A stretch of 57,592 nucleotides of DNA from a virus. The DNA is taken from the IMG/VR virus record IMGVR_UViG_3300042465_004675, positions 1 to 57,592 of that record; one strand, given 5' to 3'. Below are positions 56,835 through 57,592 of this stretch, one piece after another; the first letter of the stretch is position 1, and the number at the start of each line of letters is the position of its first letter. A program made the translations under genes and the position numbers. Under the pieces are notes generated by a model. The model did not search any database. It was not told the DNA's origin and saw nothing but the letters and a program-made list of their open reading frames with translations.

Positions 56835-57592
56835 ATGCTGTGACTGCTACGTTTCCGTGTACGTGACTTGCAGTGCGGATCATATCCATTAATGGATCAA
56901 CTGCAATTAGTAATACCAATACCGCTTCACTTGGTAGTTTTAACAAGTCACAAACAACTGCCACTGTAGCAACTGTAAGGATACCGGTTGTACCAGCACT
57001 TGCTAATCCAGCTAAGATACTACCAAATAATACTACTGCTAGTCCTGTTAGGCCCAATGGTGCATCATAGATGTTGGCAATGAATACTGTAGCAATAGCA
57101 TAGTAAACAATACTACCGATACGGTTAACAGTGAAACTTAGTGGAACAGTTAGTTCAACTCCGCCTTTGTCAAAGTGTAGTCTGTGTAGTGCTTCTTGTG
57201 CATATGGGATACAGGCCAATGAGCTACGTGAACTAACAGCAACAATTAGCGTTTCTTTAGTTTCACGTATAACAGTCATTAGACTCAATCCAGAACGCAT
57301 CCAGATTACAACTGTACCTAGCGCAATAACTAGCATTCCGCCAATAAACTGTTGGAACACAAAGTCAAACATGGTCATAAAGATTCCCACGCCTACTTTG
57401 CCTACCTGTGATGAAATCATTGCTAATAGTGCAATGGGCAAGAAATAGTTTAAGAACTTAAAGATACTAATACTTGCCTGTTGAATACTCTTAAGTACTT
57501 CAACCAACATGCGTTGACCCTCTGTTTTTAAGTGTCCTAATGCTACACCAAAGATTAAACAGAAGATAACGATCTTTAAACTCTCACCATTG
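56794..57592 (-). CDS. Dicarboxylate/amino-acid:cation symporter (SDF family), N-terminus beyond window
   Basis: The frame is open to the window edge, so the N-terminal part is missing; 265 residues are visible. The C-terminal core of Na+/H+:glutamate or dicarboxylate transporters is clear: the serine-rich hairpin (VAVSSRSSLACIPYAQ), the FTVNRIGSIVYYAIA helix (NMDGT position, altered), the second hairpin LASAGTTGILTVATVA, and AVDPLMDMIRTASHVHGN with the Asp-Arg-Thr-Asn-type substrate site. It imports acidic amino acids or C4-dicarboxylates. A transporter gene in a phage is rare. Confidence 0.88.
   Translation of the reverse strand, partial: NGESLKIVIFCLIFGVALGHLKTEGQRMLVEVLKSIQQASISIFKFLNYFLPIALLAMISSQVGKVGVGIFMTMFDFVFQQFIGGMLVIALGTVVIWMRSGLSLMTVIRETKETLIVAVSSRSSLACIPYAQEALHRLHFDKGGVELTVPLSFTVNRIGSIVYYAIATVFIANIYDAPLGLTGLAVVLFGSILAGLASAGTTGILTVATVAVVCDLLKLPSEAVLVLLIAVDPLMDMIRTASHVHGNVAVTAFVCDKEAPESGQT

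Overview
The window reads as part of the genome of a large T4-like tailed phage (myovirus type) with an AT-rich, tightly packed genome. The evidence is a family-B DNA polymerase of the gp43 type at the left edge, a gp44-type clamp-loader ATPase, a DsbA-like late-promoter protein, a GroES-like co-chaperonin, PhoH, collagen-like tail fibres, a holin, spanins, and many T4-style late promoters (core TAAATA/TATAAATA). Almost every gene lies on the minus strand, and neighbours often overlap by ATGA. No tRNA, integrase or CRISPR array was seen. A phasin-like protein, a MaoC-like hydratase and a bacterial-type Fpr reductase hint at a polyhydroxyalkanoate-making proteobacterial host; this is inference.

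Layout. 1-2.3 kb: polymerase N-terminus, membrane protein, DsbA-like, half-lysozyme, Dps. 2.3-17.1 kb and 21.8-24.1 kb: a block in which 14 genes begin with the same kind of short peptide, M-[KR]-x-x-[ED]-[LIF] ending near an (L/I)xE site. This resembles the T4 capsid-targeting sequence cut by the prohead protease. Behind it sit very different domains: nuclease-like, papain-like, amidoligase, cytidylyltransferase-like, HNH, KxDG ligase-like, GNAT, kinase-like and Pol-beta-like. I read this as a large set of head-packaged proteins injected with the DNA. A 15-bp repeat coding for (G)VAEG, itself a plausible protease site, is scattered in frame through three of these genes (five copies).

17.1-29.3 kb: a fibre-like protein, a noncoding region with pseudoknot potential, a nucleosidase, a possible glycosyltransferase, a ferredoxin-NADP reductase behind a structured leader, a secreted nuclease, a phasin, an AMP-ligase-like protein, UV endonuclease UvsE, a MaoC-like protein and a holin. 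29.3-35.3 kb: tail fibres. 35.3-41 kb: ClpA, a spanin pair, IF-1, structural proteins and a small fibre. 41-43.7 kb: phoH (+), gp44, GroES-like.

43.7-51.5 kb is one long ATGA-coupled operon with a complete SUF iron-sulfur set (sufB, CGFS glutaredoxin, sufC, a very short sufD, sufS, sufE, sufT, an A-type carrier), a small PolIII-alpha-like protein and a SleB cell-wall hydrolase. 52.0-55.5 kb (+) holds three secreted or membrane proteins, one Asn/Thr/Ser-rich. 55.5-57.6 kb (-) encodes an Asp/Glu racemase, a 20-residue membrane peptide, a membrane protein and the C-terminal part of a dicarboxylate/amino-acid symporter.

Regulation. Early-type genes (dsbA, uvsE, gene 44, clpA, phasin, fpr, sleB) carry near-consensus sigma70 promoters with 17-nt spacers. 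Structural and cargo genes carry TAAATA late promoters. In many cases the promoter lies only 4-7 nt from the ATG, which predicts leaderless mRNAs. The phage also encodes IF-1.
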